Notes under the pieces: model-generated | The model's input: the letters and a program-made list of their open reading frames with translations, nothing else | Told to the model about the DNA's origin: nothing | Database searches by the model: none | Part shown: piece after piece, positions 37,966 through 51,350 of the stretch | How positions within the stretch are numbered: the stretch's first letter is position 1 | Layout of the letters: the number at the start of each line of letters is the position of its first letter | Position numbers and translations under genes: made by a program | NCBI GenBank assembly: GCA_963708805.1 | Contig: CAVPUA010000001.1 | Location: 620,001 to 684,000, forward strand | DNA from: CAVPUA01 sp963708805 | GTDB lineage: Bacteria > Actinomycetota > Actinomycetes > Mycobacteriales > Jatrophihabitantaceae | DNA: 64,000 nucleotides | Reading direction: 5' to 3'

Positions 37966-38319
37966 TTGATCATCGTCGTCATAGTCGCGATGACGATGGC
38001 TCCTGTGCTGATCTGGTGGTTCTTCGTCGATGTCGTTCCTCGGCTCGAGCGGTTGCGGCGCGCGCCCGCTCCGTCGCGGTGCACGGCCTGCGAACGATAC
38101 GGATCGACGCTGCGGCGGCTCAAGACCGAGCATGATCGACTGCTCGTTCCGGGCGGACACCCCTCGGCATTCAAGATCCGGGCCCTCGAAGAGGCTTACG
38201 ACCAGACGTTGCGCCAGGCGTGCCACGAGCTGCAGTTGGGTGAGCTCCTGCTGCCTCTCGACCCGTTCAGCCGGCTCACCGCCGAGGCCGAGCTGGCGCT
38301 GCACGGCGTGAGCTGGTGA
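37966..38319 (+). CDS. Small single-pass membrane protein of unknown function
   Basis: 117 residues starting at TTG 37966, six bases after a GGAGG Shine-Dalgarno, which decides the start. One N-terminal helix (IIVVIVAMTMAPVLIWWFFVDVV) is followed by a CTAC pair and an amphipathic C-terminal half rich in Leu and charged residues. I do not recognise a family. It sits between proB and proA in the same orientation. Confidence 0.6.
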   Translation: MIIVVIVAMTMAPVLIWWFFVDVVPRLERLRRAPAPSRCTACERYGSTLRRLKTEHDRLLVPGGHPSAFKIRALEEAYDQTLRQACHELQLGELLLPLDPFSRLTAEAELALHGVSW

Positions 38320-38340
38320 CTGGCCCGTAATCTTGACGTC

Positions 38341-39602
38341 GTGAGTGAGCAGTCGGCGTCTGAGGAGCAGGTTCACGCGGTCGCGTCACGGGCGCGCGAA
38401 GCCGCGGCGATCCTCGCTCCGCTGACCCGGGCCGACAAGGACGCCGCGTTGCTCGCGATGGCCGACGCCGTCGACGACGAGTGCGGCCCGATCCTCGAGG
38501 CCAACGCCCGCGACGTCGAGGCCGGCCGCGCCGACGGGCTGTCCGAGTCGCTCATCGATCGCCTGTCGCTCGACACCGATCGAGTCGCCGCCATGGCGCA
38601 GGGCCTGCGCGACGTCGCGGCGCTGCCCGATCCGGTCGGCGAGGTGCTGCGCGGCTACAACCGTCCGAACGGCCTCGAGATCAGGCAGATCCGGGTGCCG
38701 TTCGGCGTGCTCGCGATGATCTACGAGGCCCGCCCGAACGTCACCGTCGATGCCACGGCGCTCGCGATCAAGAGCGGCAACGCCGCGCTGTTGCGCGGCT
38801 CGAGCAGCGCCTACGAATCCAACGCCGCGCTCGTCGAGATCCTGGCGGCTGCCGGCGAGAAGGCCGGACTGCCCAAGGACGCCGTGCAGCTCGTTCCGGG
38901 CACCGACCGGTCGAGCGTCGGGCACCTGCTGAACGCCCGGGGCCTGGTCGATCTGATCATTCCGCGCGGGGGAGCGGGCTTGATCGACTACGTCGTGCGC
39001 AACTCCACGGTTCCGGTGATCGAGACCGGCGTCGGCAACGTGCACGTCTACGTCGACAAGGACGCCGACCTGGCGATGGCCGCCCGGATCGTCGTCAACT
39101 CCAAGACTTCCCGGGTCAGCGTCTGCAACTCGGCCGAGACCCTGCTGGTGCATCGCGACGGTCGCCGGCGCAGTTCGTGCCGCGAATCGTGAGCGATCTT
39201 CGGGCCGAGGGCGTGACGCTGCACGGCGACGAGACGTTCGTGGCCGCCGGCGCCGAACCCGCCACCGACGACGACTGGGCCAACGAATATCTCTCGCTCG
39301 ACATGGCGGTTCGGGTCGTCGACGACGTGGACGACGCGATCGCGCACATCCGTCGCTGGTCGAGCGGCCACACCGAGGCGATCGTCACCACCAACCTCGA
39401 CACCGCGCGGCACTTCGTGGCCCGCGTCGACAGCGCGGCCGTCATGGTGAACGCAAGTACGCGGTTCACCGACGGCGCCGAGTTCGGTTTCGGCGCCGAG
39501 ATCGGCATCTCGACGCAGAAGATGCACGCGCGCGGGCCGATGGGGCTGGCCGAGCTGACCTCGACGAAGTGGGTCGTCACGGGCACGGGACAGACACGGT
39601 GA
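38341..39602 (+). CDS. proA: Gamma-glutamyl phosphate reductase; frame interrupted
   Basis: NADPH-dependent enzyme of the aldehyde dehydrogenase superfamily that turns glutamyl phosphate into the semialdehyde. The catalytic Cys is in SRVSVCNSAETLL. The cofactor region (LRGSSSAYESNAALVEIL) and the C-terminal FTDGAEFGFGAEIGISTQK are typical. Two extra bases near 39163 and 39170 shift the frame by two; dropping them gives LLVHRDVAAQFVPRIV. About 419 residues. The stop overlaps the nadD start. Confidence 0.93.
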
Positions 39603-40238
39603 GCGACCGGTCGATCGAGGGACCCCGGCGCCGAGTGGGCATCATGGGTGGCACGTTCGATCCCATCCATCACGGCCACCTCGTCGCGGCCAGCGAGGTC
39701 GCCGCCCAGTTCGAGCTGGACGAGGTGATCTTCGTCCCGACCGGTGAACCCTGGCAGAAGCAGGATCGCCAGGTCAGCCCGGCCGAGCATCGCTACCTGA
39801 TGACGGTGATCGCCACCGCGTCCAACCCGCGCTTCTACGTCAGCCGGGTCGACATCGACCGTCCTGGCCCGACCTACACGATCGACACCATCCGCGACCT
39901 GGCCGCCGAGCAGCCCGAGGCCGAGTTCTTCTTCATCACCGGCGCCGACGCGCTGGCCCAGATCCTGTCGTGGAAGGACCAGATCGACGCCCTCAAGCTG
40001 GCCCATTTCATCGGCGTCACCCGTCCCGGCTACGAGCTCTCCGGTGATCACCTGCCGGCCGATTCGGTGACCCTGGTGGACGTGCCCGCGATGGCGATCA
40101 GCTCCAGCGCGGTCCGAGATCGCGTCCGCGCGGGTCAGCCGGTCTGGTACCTGGTACCCGACGGAGTGGTCCAGTACATCGGCAAGCACCGGCTCTACCG
40201 GCGTCAACCGGCGCCCCTGGCTCCGGCCGGCCACCTAG
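39599..40238 (+). CDS. nadD: Nicotinate-nucleotide adenylyltransferase
   Basis: About 212 residues. The nucleotidyltransferase motif GGTFDPIHHGHL lies near residue 18 and the second motif ISSSAVRDRV near 165. It adenylates nicotinate mononucleotide in NAD synthesis. The reading frame has no stop and runs on across rsfS; a TAG at 40236-40238 in the next frame indicates one extra base near the end. GTG start overlaps the proA stop. Confidence 0.93.
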
Positions 40239-40250
40239 ACTTCAACCGTC

Positions 40251-40646
40251 GTGACCGCAACCGAAGAGGCGACCGAGCTCGCGCTGATCGCCGCCAACGC
40301 CGCCTCCGACAAGCTGGCGAGCGACATCGTCCTGATCGACGTCAGCGAACGGCTGGCCATCACCGACGTCTTCGTGATCGCCACCGGCAACAACGAGCGC
40401 CAGGTCGAGGCCATCGTCGACGCGGTCGAGGAGAAGCTCCGGCTGGCCGGCACCAAGCCGCTGCGTCGCGAGGGGCGGCGCGACGGACGGTGGGTGCTGC
40501 TCGACTACGCCGAGATCGTCGTGCACGTCCAGCACGCCGAGGAGCGCACCTTCTACGCCCTCGAGCGGCTGTGGAAGGACTGCCCGGTCATCGAGTTCAC
40601 GCCGACGGTCCCGAACGCGCCGCGTTGCCGAGTAGCTCGCCGATGA
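40251..40646 (+). CDS. rsfS: Ribosome silencing factor RsfS
   Basis: 131 residues. The domain seen as DIVLIDVSERLAITDVFVIATGNNERQVEAIVDAV ... DGRWVLLDYAEIVVHV is the RsfS (Iojap) fold, which binds L14 and blocks subunit joining during starvation. The conserved order nadD-rsfS-phosphatase is kept. GTG start; the stop overlaps the next ATG. Confidence 0.95.
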   Translation: MTATEEATELALIAANAASDKLASDIVLIDVSERLAITDVFVIATGNNERQVEAIVDAVEEKLRLAGTKPLRREGRRDGRWVLLDYAEIVVHVQHAEERTFYALERLWKDCPVIEFTPTVPNAPRCRVARR

Positions 40647-41319
40647 GCCGCCGCGTCGTCGTGCTGCGCCACGGTCGCACCGAGTGGAACGCCGAGCGGC
40701 GCTTCCAGGGTCAGGCCGATCCGCCGCTGGACGAGGTCGGCCGTGCGCAGGCCTACGAGGTCGCGTCGCTGATCGCCGCGATGCGACCGGCCGTGATCGT
40801 GTCGTCCGACCTGCAGCGGGCCGCCCAGACCGCGGCGCCCCTCGCCCAGGTCTGCGGGGCTGGACGTGCAGCCTGGACAAGGGTCTGCGGGAGCGCTCGC
40901 TCGGGCATTGGGAGGGCCTGACCCGCGACGAGGTCGAGACGCGCTACCCCGACGAGTTCGCCGACTGGATCGCCGGACGCGACGTGAGCCGCCGCGGCGG
41001 CGAGTCGCGGCCTCAGGTGGCCGAGCGGGCCCTCGCCGTATTCGAATCGTTACCCGACGTCGAGGTCGCGGTGCTGGTGACGCACAGTGCGACCGCGATG
41101 GCGCTCTGTGCCAGCGTTCTCGGACTGCCGCAGGAGGTCCACGTCCTGACACCGCTGGCCAACTGCCATTGGTCCGAGTTGCGCCACGACGAAGCGGACA
41201 CGACACACATTCCGTGGCGCCTGCGCGCCCACAACGTCGGGGCACCGGGACCGGTGATTCCGTTCGCGATGCGCCCGCCGCTGGTCGCCGATGAGGACGC
41301 GCCCGACGCCGAGGCCTGA
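40643..41319 (+). CDS. Histidine phosphatase family protein; frame interrupted
   Basis: About 225 residues. The phosphohistidine motif LRHGRTEWNAERRFQGQ is at the N terminus and the second His is in VLVTHSATAMAL. It belongs to the phosphoglycerate-mutase-like superfamily; the gene beside rsfS in actinobacteria is often called a phosphoglycerate mutase or glucosyl-3-phosphoglycerate phosphatase. The substrate is uncertain. Two additional bases near 40860 and 40875 shift the frame (ggg+G, cct+G). Confidence 0.85.
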
Positions 41320-41402
41320 CGCGGCCCGGAAGTGTGGCGCTCGACATGGATCCAGGTCCTTGTTCTCTCAACCGACAATTTCCTAGACTCAGCTCCCGGT
41401 GC

Positions 41403-41450
41403 CCCCGCGTCCGGTGGCGACGGACAGCGGACGCGGGGCGAGCACCTTTT
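41403..41450 (+). terminator. Terminator-like hairpin after the phosphatase gene
   Basis: The 11-bp perfect stem CCCCGCGTCCG (41403-41413) / CGGACGCGGGG (41428-41438) is followed by CGAGCACCTTTT. It closes the rne-to-phosphatase run. A promoter-like TTGTTC / TAGACT pair just upstream means a short transcript through this hairpin is also possible. Confidence 0.55.
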
Positions 41451-41560
41451 CCGGCTGGCCGCTCTCGTCCGGGTGAAGAGTCCCGCGTCACCGGCCTCGC
41501 GACTGAACTCCGAACTGACAGTCATTCTGTCGGCTTCGCGACGGTAGTAAGCTGGGTGAC

Positions 41561-41599
41561 ATGAACGGCAGCCGTCTGCTTCTTGACGAGCCGCGCTGA
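41561..41599 (+). CDS. Putative leucine leader peptide upstream of leuS
   Basis: A 12-codon frame encodes MNGSRLLLDEPR. Three consecutive Leu codons (CTG CTT CTT, 41576-41584) stand out, because CTT is rare in this genome. The stop codon lies inside the left arm of the following hairpin. Upstream, TAAGCT (41549-41554) could be a -10 element, which would make the peptide almost leaderless. Only the sequence pattern supports translation. Confidence 0.5.
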   Translation: MNGSRLLLDEPR

Positions 41600-41660
41600 C
41601 GAGAACGATCGACGTCAGCGCGGCTGAGCCTCTGCGATCGCAGGGGCTCTTCGTCTGTCC
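41589..41660 (+). promoter_or_regulatory. Putative transcription attenuator of leuS
   Basis: Two adjacent hairpins follow the leader peptide. The first has a perfect 13-bp stem (41589-41601 with 41613-41625) whose left arm overlaps the peptide stop. The second (41626-41649, GAGCC.CTGCG / CGCAG.GGCTC) is followed by TTCGTCTGTCC and looks like a terminator. Ribosome position on the Leu codons could influence which structure forms. An explicit antiterminator pairing is not clear to me. Confidence 0.5.
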
Positions 41661-41707
41661 GGACCACGTGCCGCGCGCACCGTAGTTGTCACACGGGAGA
41701 GGGACTC

Positions 41708-44626
<2,919 letters not shown>

Positions 44627-44628
44627 TC

Positions 44629-45471
44629 GTGAGCACCGCGGTCGTCACCGACTCGACGTGCTACCTGCCGCCCGAGCTCGGTGCAGGTGCCGGTCACCGT
44701 CGTTCCGCTGCGGGTCTCGATCGGTTCGCGCGAGTGCGTCGACGGCGTCGACGTCACGCCGAGCGAGGTGACGAAAGCCCTGCGCGACAAGGAGAAAGTC
44801 ACCACGTCGCGGCCGTCGCCGGCTGAGTTCGTCGCGGCCTACCGCGCGGCGCTCGACGCCGGGGCGACCTCGGTCGTCTCGGTGCACCTGTCGGCGTCGC
44901 TGTCGGGCACCTGGGAGTCGGCCCGGCTGGCGGCCGAGGACTTCGAGTTCGGCCACGTCCGCGTCGTCGACTCCCGCTCGACCGGCATGGCGCTGGGCTT
45001 CGCCGTGCTGGCCGCCCAGCAGGCGGCGTCGTCGGGTGCGTCGGCGTCGCGAGGTGCAGGACGCCGGCCGTCGCGGTCGTCGACCGCACGACCACCACGT
45101 TCTACGTCGACAACCTCGACTACCTGCGCCGGGGCGGCCGGATCGGCGCGGCGACGGCGCTGCTCGGCACGTCGCTGGCGGTCAAGCCGCTGCTGCACGT
45201 CGTCAACGGCCGGATCGCGCTGGCCGAGAAGGTGCGCACCTCGTCGAAGGCGCTGGCCCGGCTGGCCCAGCGCACGATCGACGCCGCCGGCGGGCGGCCG
45301 GCCGACGTCGCCGTCCACCACCTGGACGCCGGCCCGCGCGCGCTCGAGTTGGCCGACCGGCTGCGCGACGAGATGCCGCGGCTGGATTCGCTCTACACGT
45401 CCGAGGTCGGCGCGGTCGTCGGCGCCCACCTCGGCCCGGGCATGATCGCGACGGTCGTCGTCCGCCGCTGA
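44629..45471 (+). CDS. DegV family fatty-acid-binding protein; frame interrupted
   Basis: About 280 residues starting at GTG 44629, two bases after leuS. The opening AVVTDSTCYLPPEL, the loop KVTTSRPSPAEF, and the Ser-rich VSVHLSASLSGTWESARLA match DegV. DegV proteins bind one fatty acid and some serve fatty-acid kinase FakA. Breaks lie near 44684, 45050 and 45065. The leuS-degV pairing (often with a phosphatase nearby) is typical of actinobacteria. Confidence 0.88.
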
Positions 45472-45478
45472 GCGGTGA

Positions 45479-47090
45479 TCAACAGTGCCGGCCGGGCCGA
45501 TCAGCGTCGAGTCGATCGTGAACCGGCCGGCCCGTTTCGCCTGCAACACAAGGTGATTCCCGTCGCGGGCAATGCACCCGCTGTTGCCGCTCAGCGTTCA
45601 GCCAGTCCGACCACCGCACGTTCGACGTGCTCGCCCCGGCCGGGACGTCGACGGTGATCGAGTCCGCGGTGTAGCCGATCAACTTCCCCGGTGCGGCGAC
45701 GATCGGCGTCGGGCTGGTCGACGGCGTACAGCGTCCAGTGCGCACCTCGCCAGACCGGCGCGAGATAGGAGAAGCCCTTGATCGCGCTCGCTTCGCGCCG
45801 CCCGAACGCCGACAGCCGGGCGTCGGGGACGGCGACGTACTCGACCGCGTTGTCGTCGAGGAAGCCTCGGTAGGTCGGCGGCGGTCGGGAGCGTGGTCGT
45901 AGAGCGCCGGACCGTTCAGCTCGGTGTCGACCTGGCGTAGCCAGCCGCGGGCGAGCGGAACGTCGCGCGCGACGAAGTAGGAGTCCCAATGGCCGATCAG
46001 CTCAGGGATCTCGACCCGCCCGGTGATCTCGCCCCGGCTCGCGATCTCAGCGAGCAGCGGACGGTAGTAGGAGGCGTGGGTGGCGGGAGATCCGGCGGCG
46101 GTCAGCGTGCCGAAGGTGAAGGGCACCTGCACCACGACGCCGACCACGATCGTCGCGAGCGTGATCACCGGACGGAACTCGACGAGCGCCACGATCAGCG
46201 GGATCGCGAACAGCAGCGACAGCCGCGTCGCGTTGCTGCCGACCGGCGTGTGGACGAAGTAGGCGGCCAGTACCATCACGACTCCGACTAGCGCTCCGAG
46301 TCGAATTGCCTTGTATCGCAGGGGAATCACGACTAGCGACTAGCGCTGAGGCCAGCAGTGCGTGAACCGCGTCGGAACGGCCGAACGGCTCGTTGCCGCC
46401 GTCGGCGAACACGCCGGAGATGACGATCACGGGCAACGCGCTGGGAATCGCCAGCAGGGCGGCGATCCCCAGCCGGCGCCGAGCCAGGCCCACGGCCGCC
46501 GCGATCCAGAGCAGCAGGGCCACGACCGGGTTGGCGGCACCAGCCAGCAGCGCGAGGATCGCTCCGACGCTTCGGCCTCCAGCGAGGACGGCGAGCAGCG
46601 CGCCCAACGCGCAGGCCAGCCCCACGCCGAACGCGACGCGGCCCTCGACGAGGTTGCCGAGTTGACAGACCGCGACCGCGACCCCACCGGCCAACGGACG
46701 GCGCGCGCCGATCCGCACGAACAGACGCGTCGTGAGCCAGGTCGAGGCGACGGCGGCCAGGGCGCCGGTCAGCTTCGCGCTCAGCACCGCCATGACGGCC
46801 GGAACCCAGAGGGAGTACCCGAACGGGAACGTCCCACCGAACCACCGGAGATCGACGGGCGTGAGCGGATGGTGACGCGCGAAGTCGGCCCGGGCCAGCT
46901 GGGCCGAGAGATCGACTCCCATCGTCGGCGCGAGCAGATAGGCGACGGCCAGGATCGCCGCCGCGAGGGCGGCGATCAGGGCCGGATCGCGGGTCAGCGA
47001 CGCCGGGGCACCCGAGGGGTCCCGGCGCAGGATAGGCAGCCGACTCACGAATCGGAGTCTGTCATCCACAGGCCCGGCGGCCGTCCACAT
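45479..47090 (-). CDS. Polytopic integral membrane protein; frame interrupted
   Basis: Roughly 530 residues with about nine to eleven hydrophobic segments in the N-terminal two thirds (PALIAALAAAILAVAYLLAP, LSAKLTGALAAVASTWL, LGIAALLAIPSALPVIVISGVF, VVMVLAAYFVHTPVG). A soluble C-terminal region follows. The DLSAQLARADFARHHPLTP loop after the first helix recalls the acidic loop of lipid-linked-sugar glycosyltransferases, but I cannot assign one. Breaks lie near 46330, 45890, 45700 and 45560. The start is ATG 47090 or GTG 47048. Divergent from comEA. Confidence 0.55.
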
Positions 47091-47139
47091 GTTGGCCGGA
47101 CGGGCATCGGGCGTGGCGTCGGCTGCCTAGCGTCGGGGC

Positions 47140-47925
47140 GTGCGATCGCGTTCGGAGGTGCCTGGTCGGGGCGAGCGGGCCCGAGTGGCGACCCGCGCGC
47201 TCGCGCTGCTCGGCCAGGGCGCACCCGAGGGTGGGCCGCGGTACGTGCGGGAGGGGATGGCGGCGCGATTGCGCTCGCGCGTCGTGGCGGCCTCACAGCG
47301 GCGAGGATGGCGTTTCGACCCGGGCGTCCGGGGCGCGGCCGCGATGGGGACGGCGGCCCTGGTCGCCCTGATCGTGGCCGGCTGGTGGGTGATGTCGGCC
47401 CGTCCGCATGCCACCGCGCTCGCTCCGTCGGCCGTGTCCAGCTCGGTGTCGCTCGTCCCGACCCGGTCCGGGTCGACGTCGGCGAGTGCCAGCGGTTCGT
47501 CGACGTCGGTGGTGGTGATCAACGTCGTCGGGCGGGTGCAGACGCCGGGCGTGTACCGGCTGCCGACCGGCTCCCGCGTGGACGACGCGCTTCGTGCGGC
47601 CGGGGGAGCGCTGCCGGGCACCGACCTGACCACGGTGAACCTCGCCCGCAAGCTGGTGGACGGCGAGCAGATCGCGGTCGGGGTGGCCGGCGAGCCGGTC
47701 AGCGCCGGTTCCGCGTCCGCGGCAGCGTCCACCGGTCCGATCGACCTGAACACCGCGAGCGCGGCTCAACTCGACGCGCTGCCGGGCGTCGGACCGGTGC
47801 TCGCTCAGCACATCGTCGATTGGCGCACAGCGCACGGGCGGTTCGACTCGATCGACCAGCTGCGCGAGGTCGCTGGTATCGGCGAGGCGAAGTACGCCCA
47901 GCTCAGACCGCTGGTGAGCGTGTGA
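47140..47925 (+). CDS. comEA: ComEA family DNA-binding protein
   Basis: Intact at 261 residues. A basic N terminus and one membrane helix (near 68-85) are followed by an SLBB domain (VVVINVVGRVQTPGVYRLPTGSRVDDAL) and two helix-hairpin-helix motifs (IDLNTASAAQLDALPGVGPVLAQHIVDWRTAHGRF). ComEA binds incoming double-stranded DNA at the outer face of the membrane. The stop overlaps comEC by four bases, so the two are coupled. Confidence 0.93.
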   Translation: MRSRSEVPGRGERARVATRALALLGQGAPEGGPRYVREGMAARLRSRVVAASQRRGWRFDPGVRGAAAMGTAALVALIVAGWWVMSARPHATALAPSAVSSSVSLVPTRSGSTSASASGSSTSVVVINVVGRVQTPGVYRLPTGSRVDDALRAAGGALPGTDLTTVNLARKLVDGEQIAVGVAGEPVSAGSASAAASTGPIDLNTASAAQLDALPGVGPVLAQHIVDWRTAHGRFDSIDQLREVAGIGEAKYAQLRPLVSV

Positions 47926-50269
47926 CCGCCGTTCTGGCCCCCGTCCGCGACTTTCGGCTGACGGTCGGGGCGATCACCGCCTGGCTGCTGACGGCGCTCG
48001 CGCTCCCGCATTCGGCCAGCTGGTCGCTCTGGGCGCTGGGCGGAGCGAGCGTGGTCGGGGTGAGCGCCCTGGTCGGCGCCGCGCGCACGACGCCCGCTTT
48101 TTCGGCGCTTGCTCTCGCGGCCTTCTGCGGCGTGCTGGTCCTCGCGCCGCTGTCGGTGCGCCTCGATCACGCGGAGCACGGACGCCTCGCCGAGCTCGCT
48201 CGGGCGCGCACCGACGTGACGGCCGAACTGACCGTCACGTCCGATGCCCGAACCGTGACGGCGAAGGGCGTCGCCGGGTCGGCGCGGATCGCGGTCGATG
48301 CCACCGTCGATCGTCTCGTGGTGGCCGGGCGGCCGATCGAGCTCGGCGGCCGGGTACTCGTCCTCGGTCCCGCCGCCGGATGGGACGACCTGCTGCCCGG
48401 CCAGCGCGTCCGGATCGACGCCGAGTTGCAACCGTCGCTGGACTCCGGTCTGCTCGAGGCGGTCGTCGCCGCCGACGATGCGCCCACGCTGATCGGGCGA
48501 CCACCCTGGTGGCAGCGAGCGGCCGGGCGGGTCCGCGACTCACTGCGCCGATCCAGCTCGACGCTTCCGCCGGGACCGGCCGGTCTGCTGCCAGGCCTGG
48601 TCGACGGTGACACCCGTGACCTCGATCCGGTGCTGGCCGAGCGCTTCCGTATTGCGGGGCTCACTCACCTGGTCGCCGTGAGCGGCACCAACTGCTCGAT
48701 CATGGTGGGCGCGGTGTTGCTGCTGATGCGCCGCTTTCGCGTCGGGCCGCGGACGTCGGCCGCGATCGGCTTCACGGTGCTGCTGGCGTTCGTGATCGTG
48801 GCCCGCCCCTCACCCAGCGTCCTGCGGGCCGCGCTCATGACGGCGATCACCTTGTTCGGACTCGCCTGCGGCCGTGAGCGCGACACGCTGCCGGCGTTGT
48901 CGGCCACGGTTCTCGTGCTGCTCGTCTGGCAACCGGCGCTGGCCCTCGATCTCGGCTTCATCTTGTCGGTGCTGGCGACGAGCGCGTTGATACTCATCGC
49001 GCCCGGCTGGGCGATGGCGCTGCGCAGGAGAAGGGTGCCGGCGGTACTCGCCGAAGGGATGGCGGTGGCCGCGGCGGCCCACGTCGTCACCGCGCCGGTC
49101 ATCGCGGGCGTCACCGGTCAGGTGAGTCTGGTGGCCATCCCGGCCAACCTGCTGGCCGAGCCGGTCGTGGCGGCGGCGACCGTGCTCGGCTTCCTGGCGG
49201 CGGTGGTCGCCCCGTTCACCGCGACCGGAGGAGCCGCTCTGGCCCAGCTCGCCGGCCTTCCGTGCCGCTGGCTGATCGTCGTTGCCGACTACTTCGGTGG
49301 ACTGCACGGCGCGACCGTTCCGTGGCCGACCGGGCTGGTCAGCGCGCTCGGGCTGCTCGCCGGCCTGCTGGTGATGTTCCGGCTGGCCCTGCGTGCCGGA
49401 GTTCGCCGCATGCTGGTGGCCGCGGGCGTCGTCGTTGTCGTCGTGCAGATCCCGGTCCGGGCCGTGACATCGGGCTGGCCGGCCGCCGGCTGGATCTTCG
49501 TGGCGTGCGATGTCGGGCAGGGCGACGGCCTCGTGCTGCCCGACGGCCCGCACGCGCCGATCGTCATCGACGCCGGCCCCGATCCGGTCGCGATGAACCG
49601 GTGCCTGGACGACCTCGGCATCACCGACGTCCCGCTGCTCGATGTTCAGCCACTACCACCTCGACCACGTCGGCGGGATCGCCGGCGTCTTTCACGGCCG
49701 GACCGTCCACCAGGTGCTGACCGGTCCGCTGCGCCTACCCGTCGACGGGCGTCGACCTGGTGGCCCGGACGCTGCGGGCGCACGGCCTGACCGATCGGAC
49801 AGGCGCCGGTGGGGACAGCCGTCGGATGGGCCCGGTGCGCCTCGAGTTCCTGGCGCCACGCGCGCCGTTTCGCGGCACCCGCTCCGACCCGAACAACTCC
49901 TCGCTGGTCATCCGCGCGACGGTCGCGGGCAAGACGATCATGCTGTCGGGCGACGCCGAGATCGAGGCCCAGCAGGCCCTGGTCGACTCGGGTGATCGAT
50001 CTGCGCGCCGACGTCCTCAAGGTTCCCCATCACGGCAGCGCCTACTCCGATCCGGCGTTCCTGGCCGCGGTCCACGCCCAGGTCGGGGTGATCTCGGTCG
50101 GCGCCGACAACGACTACGGCTTGCCCTCGCCGACGTTGATGTCCGAGCTGGCGCGCCTCGACCTGCCGACGCGCCGCACCGATCAGGACGGCGACGTCGC
50201 TGTCGTCGAGCACGGCGGCCGCCTCGCCGTCGTCGCTCGTGCGTCTGCGGTCGAGTCGGCCCGGCCTGA
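47922..50269 (+). CDS. comEC: ComEC/Rec2 DNA-uptake channel protein; frame interrupted
   Basis: About 775 residues. An N-terminal OB-like region is followed by the multi-helix Competence domain (LTHLVAVSGTNCSIMVGAVLLL is its signature). A C-terminal metallo-beta-lactamase-like domain (DVGQGDGLVLPDG, SHYHLDHVGG, KVPHHGSAYSD) probably degrades the non-transported strand. Breaks lie near 49641, 49738 and 49994. The last frame reads straight into holA; a TGA at 50267-50269 in the adjacent frame is the likely stop. Presence does not prove natural competence. Confidence 0.92.
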
Positions 50270-50300
50270 ACGGTCGGCTGCCACGTGCCAGGATGAATGC

Positions 50301-51275
50301 GTGCCCGCGCAGACCGAGATCGAGCTGGCGCCGATCGTATTGCTGGTCGGTGACGAGGAGTTACTGCTCGCCCGTGGCATCGAACGGACCGTCGCGCTCG
50401 CCCGCGCCGCCGACGCCGCGACCGAGGTCTCCGAGCGCACCGGCGGGTCGGTCGAGGCGCCCGAGCTCTACGAACTCCTCAGCCCGTCGCTGTTCGGCGG
50501 GCGGCGGGTGCTGGTGATCCACTCGGCGCAGGACCTTCCGGCCGCTGCGGTCGATGCCCTCGCCCAGCTGCTGCCCGGCGCCGGCGACGAGGTGACGGTC
50601 GTGCTCGTCCACGCCGGCGGCGCCAAGGGCAAGAACGTGCTCGAACTGGCCCGCAAGAACGGGGCGCGTCAGATTCTCTGCGCCAAGCTGACGCGTGCCG
50701 AGGAACGGCTCGACTTCGTCCGGGCCGAGGTGCGCCGTGCCGGGGGAGCCATCGCGCCCGACGCGGCCGCGGCGTTGCTCGACGCCGTCGGCAGCGACCT
50801 GCGCGAGCTGGCCGCGGTGTCGGCGCAACTGGTCAGCGACTCCGGCGGCCGGGTCGACGCCGACGTCGTCGCCGCCTACCACCGAGGCCGCGCCGAGGTC
50901 AGCGGCTTCACGGTTTCTGACCTGGCGGTGGTCGGTGACTCGGCCCGGGCGCTCGAAGCTCTGCGCTGGGCGCTGTCGGTGGGGGTGCCGCAGGTCGTCA
51001 TCGCCGACGCGTTGGCCGACGGCGTCCGCTCGATCGCCAAGGTGAGCGCGGCCGGCCGGGGCAATCCCAACGACCTCGCCGGCCGGCTCGGCATGCCGCC
51101 GTGGAAGATCCGCCGCGCCCAGTCGCAGGCCCGCGGCTGGTCCGAGGTGGGGCTGCGCCGGGCGCTCGTGGTGGTGGCCGAATTGAACGCCGACGTGAAG
51201 GGGGTCGCGGCGAGCGCCGACTACGCCCTCGAACGGGCTCTCGGCCAGTTGGCGCAGGCCCGCTCGCGGCGCTGA
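50301..51275 (+). CDS. holA: DNA polymerase III subunit delta
   Basis: Intact at 324 residues from GTG 50301. The AAA+ clamp-loader fold without a functional Walker A opens IVLLVGDEELLLARGIER. The C-terminal collar helices include SVGVPQVVIADALADGVRSIAKVSA and MPPWKIRRAQSQARGWSEVGL. It opens the beta clamp during loading. Order comEC-holA-rpsT is conserved; here a hydrolase gene intervenes before rpsT. Confidence 0.93.
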   Translation: MPAQTEIELAPIVLLVGDEELLLARGIERTVALARAADAATEVSERTGGSVEAPELYELLSPSLFGGRRVLVIHSAQDLPAAAVDALAQLLPGAGDEVTVVLVHAGGAKGKNVLELARKNGARQILCAKLTRAEERLDFVRAEVRRAGGAIAPDAAAALLDAVGSDLRELAAVSAQLVSDSGGRVDADVVAAYHRGRAEVSGFTVSDLAVVGDSARALEALRWALSVGVPQVVIADALADGVRSIAKVSAAGRGNPNDLAGRLGMPPWKIRRAQSQARGWSEVGLRRALVVVAELNADVKGVAASADYALERALGQLAQARSRR

Positions 51276-51350
51276 ACGCGAGCGCATCGCGCACAGCCGA
51301 TACACAGTCCGTCCATGTCTGGCGTCCGTCGCGAGCCCTATTCTGGAACG

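Noticed and set aside
39569..40921. Apparent NadD-RsfS-phosphatase read-through protein in one frame
   Set aside because: The part between 40240 and 40640 has no sensible sequence in that frame, while rsfS is clear in another. A TAG at 40236 one frame away shows that a single extra base hides the nadD stop.
41332..41564. Short open frames of 71-76 codons in the leuS upstream region
   Set aside because: They run through the terminator hairpin, have no ribosome-binding site and no recognisable composition; the 12-codon leucine-rich frame is the better candidate.
46362..49790. A 1142-codon open frame ending inside comEC
   Set aside because: Its first 470 codons are antisense to the membrane-protein gene and out of frame with comEA, with Arg/Gly/Asp-rich composition typical of a GC-rich shadow frame. 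Only the comEC part from 47922 is real.
49809..51275. Possible ComEC-HolA fusion
   Set aside because: The comEC C-terminal frame continues into holA only because a stop is displaced; a TGA at 50267 in the adjacent frame and a GTG start at 50301 fit two separate genes.
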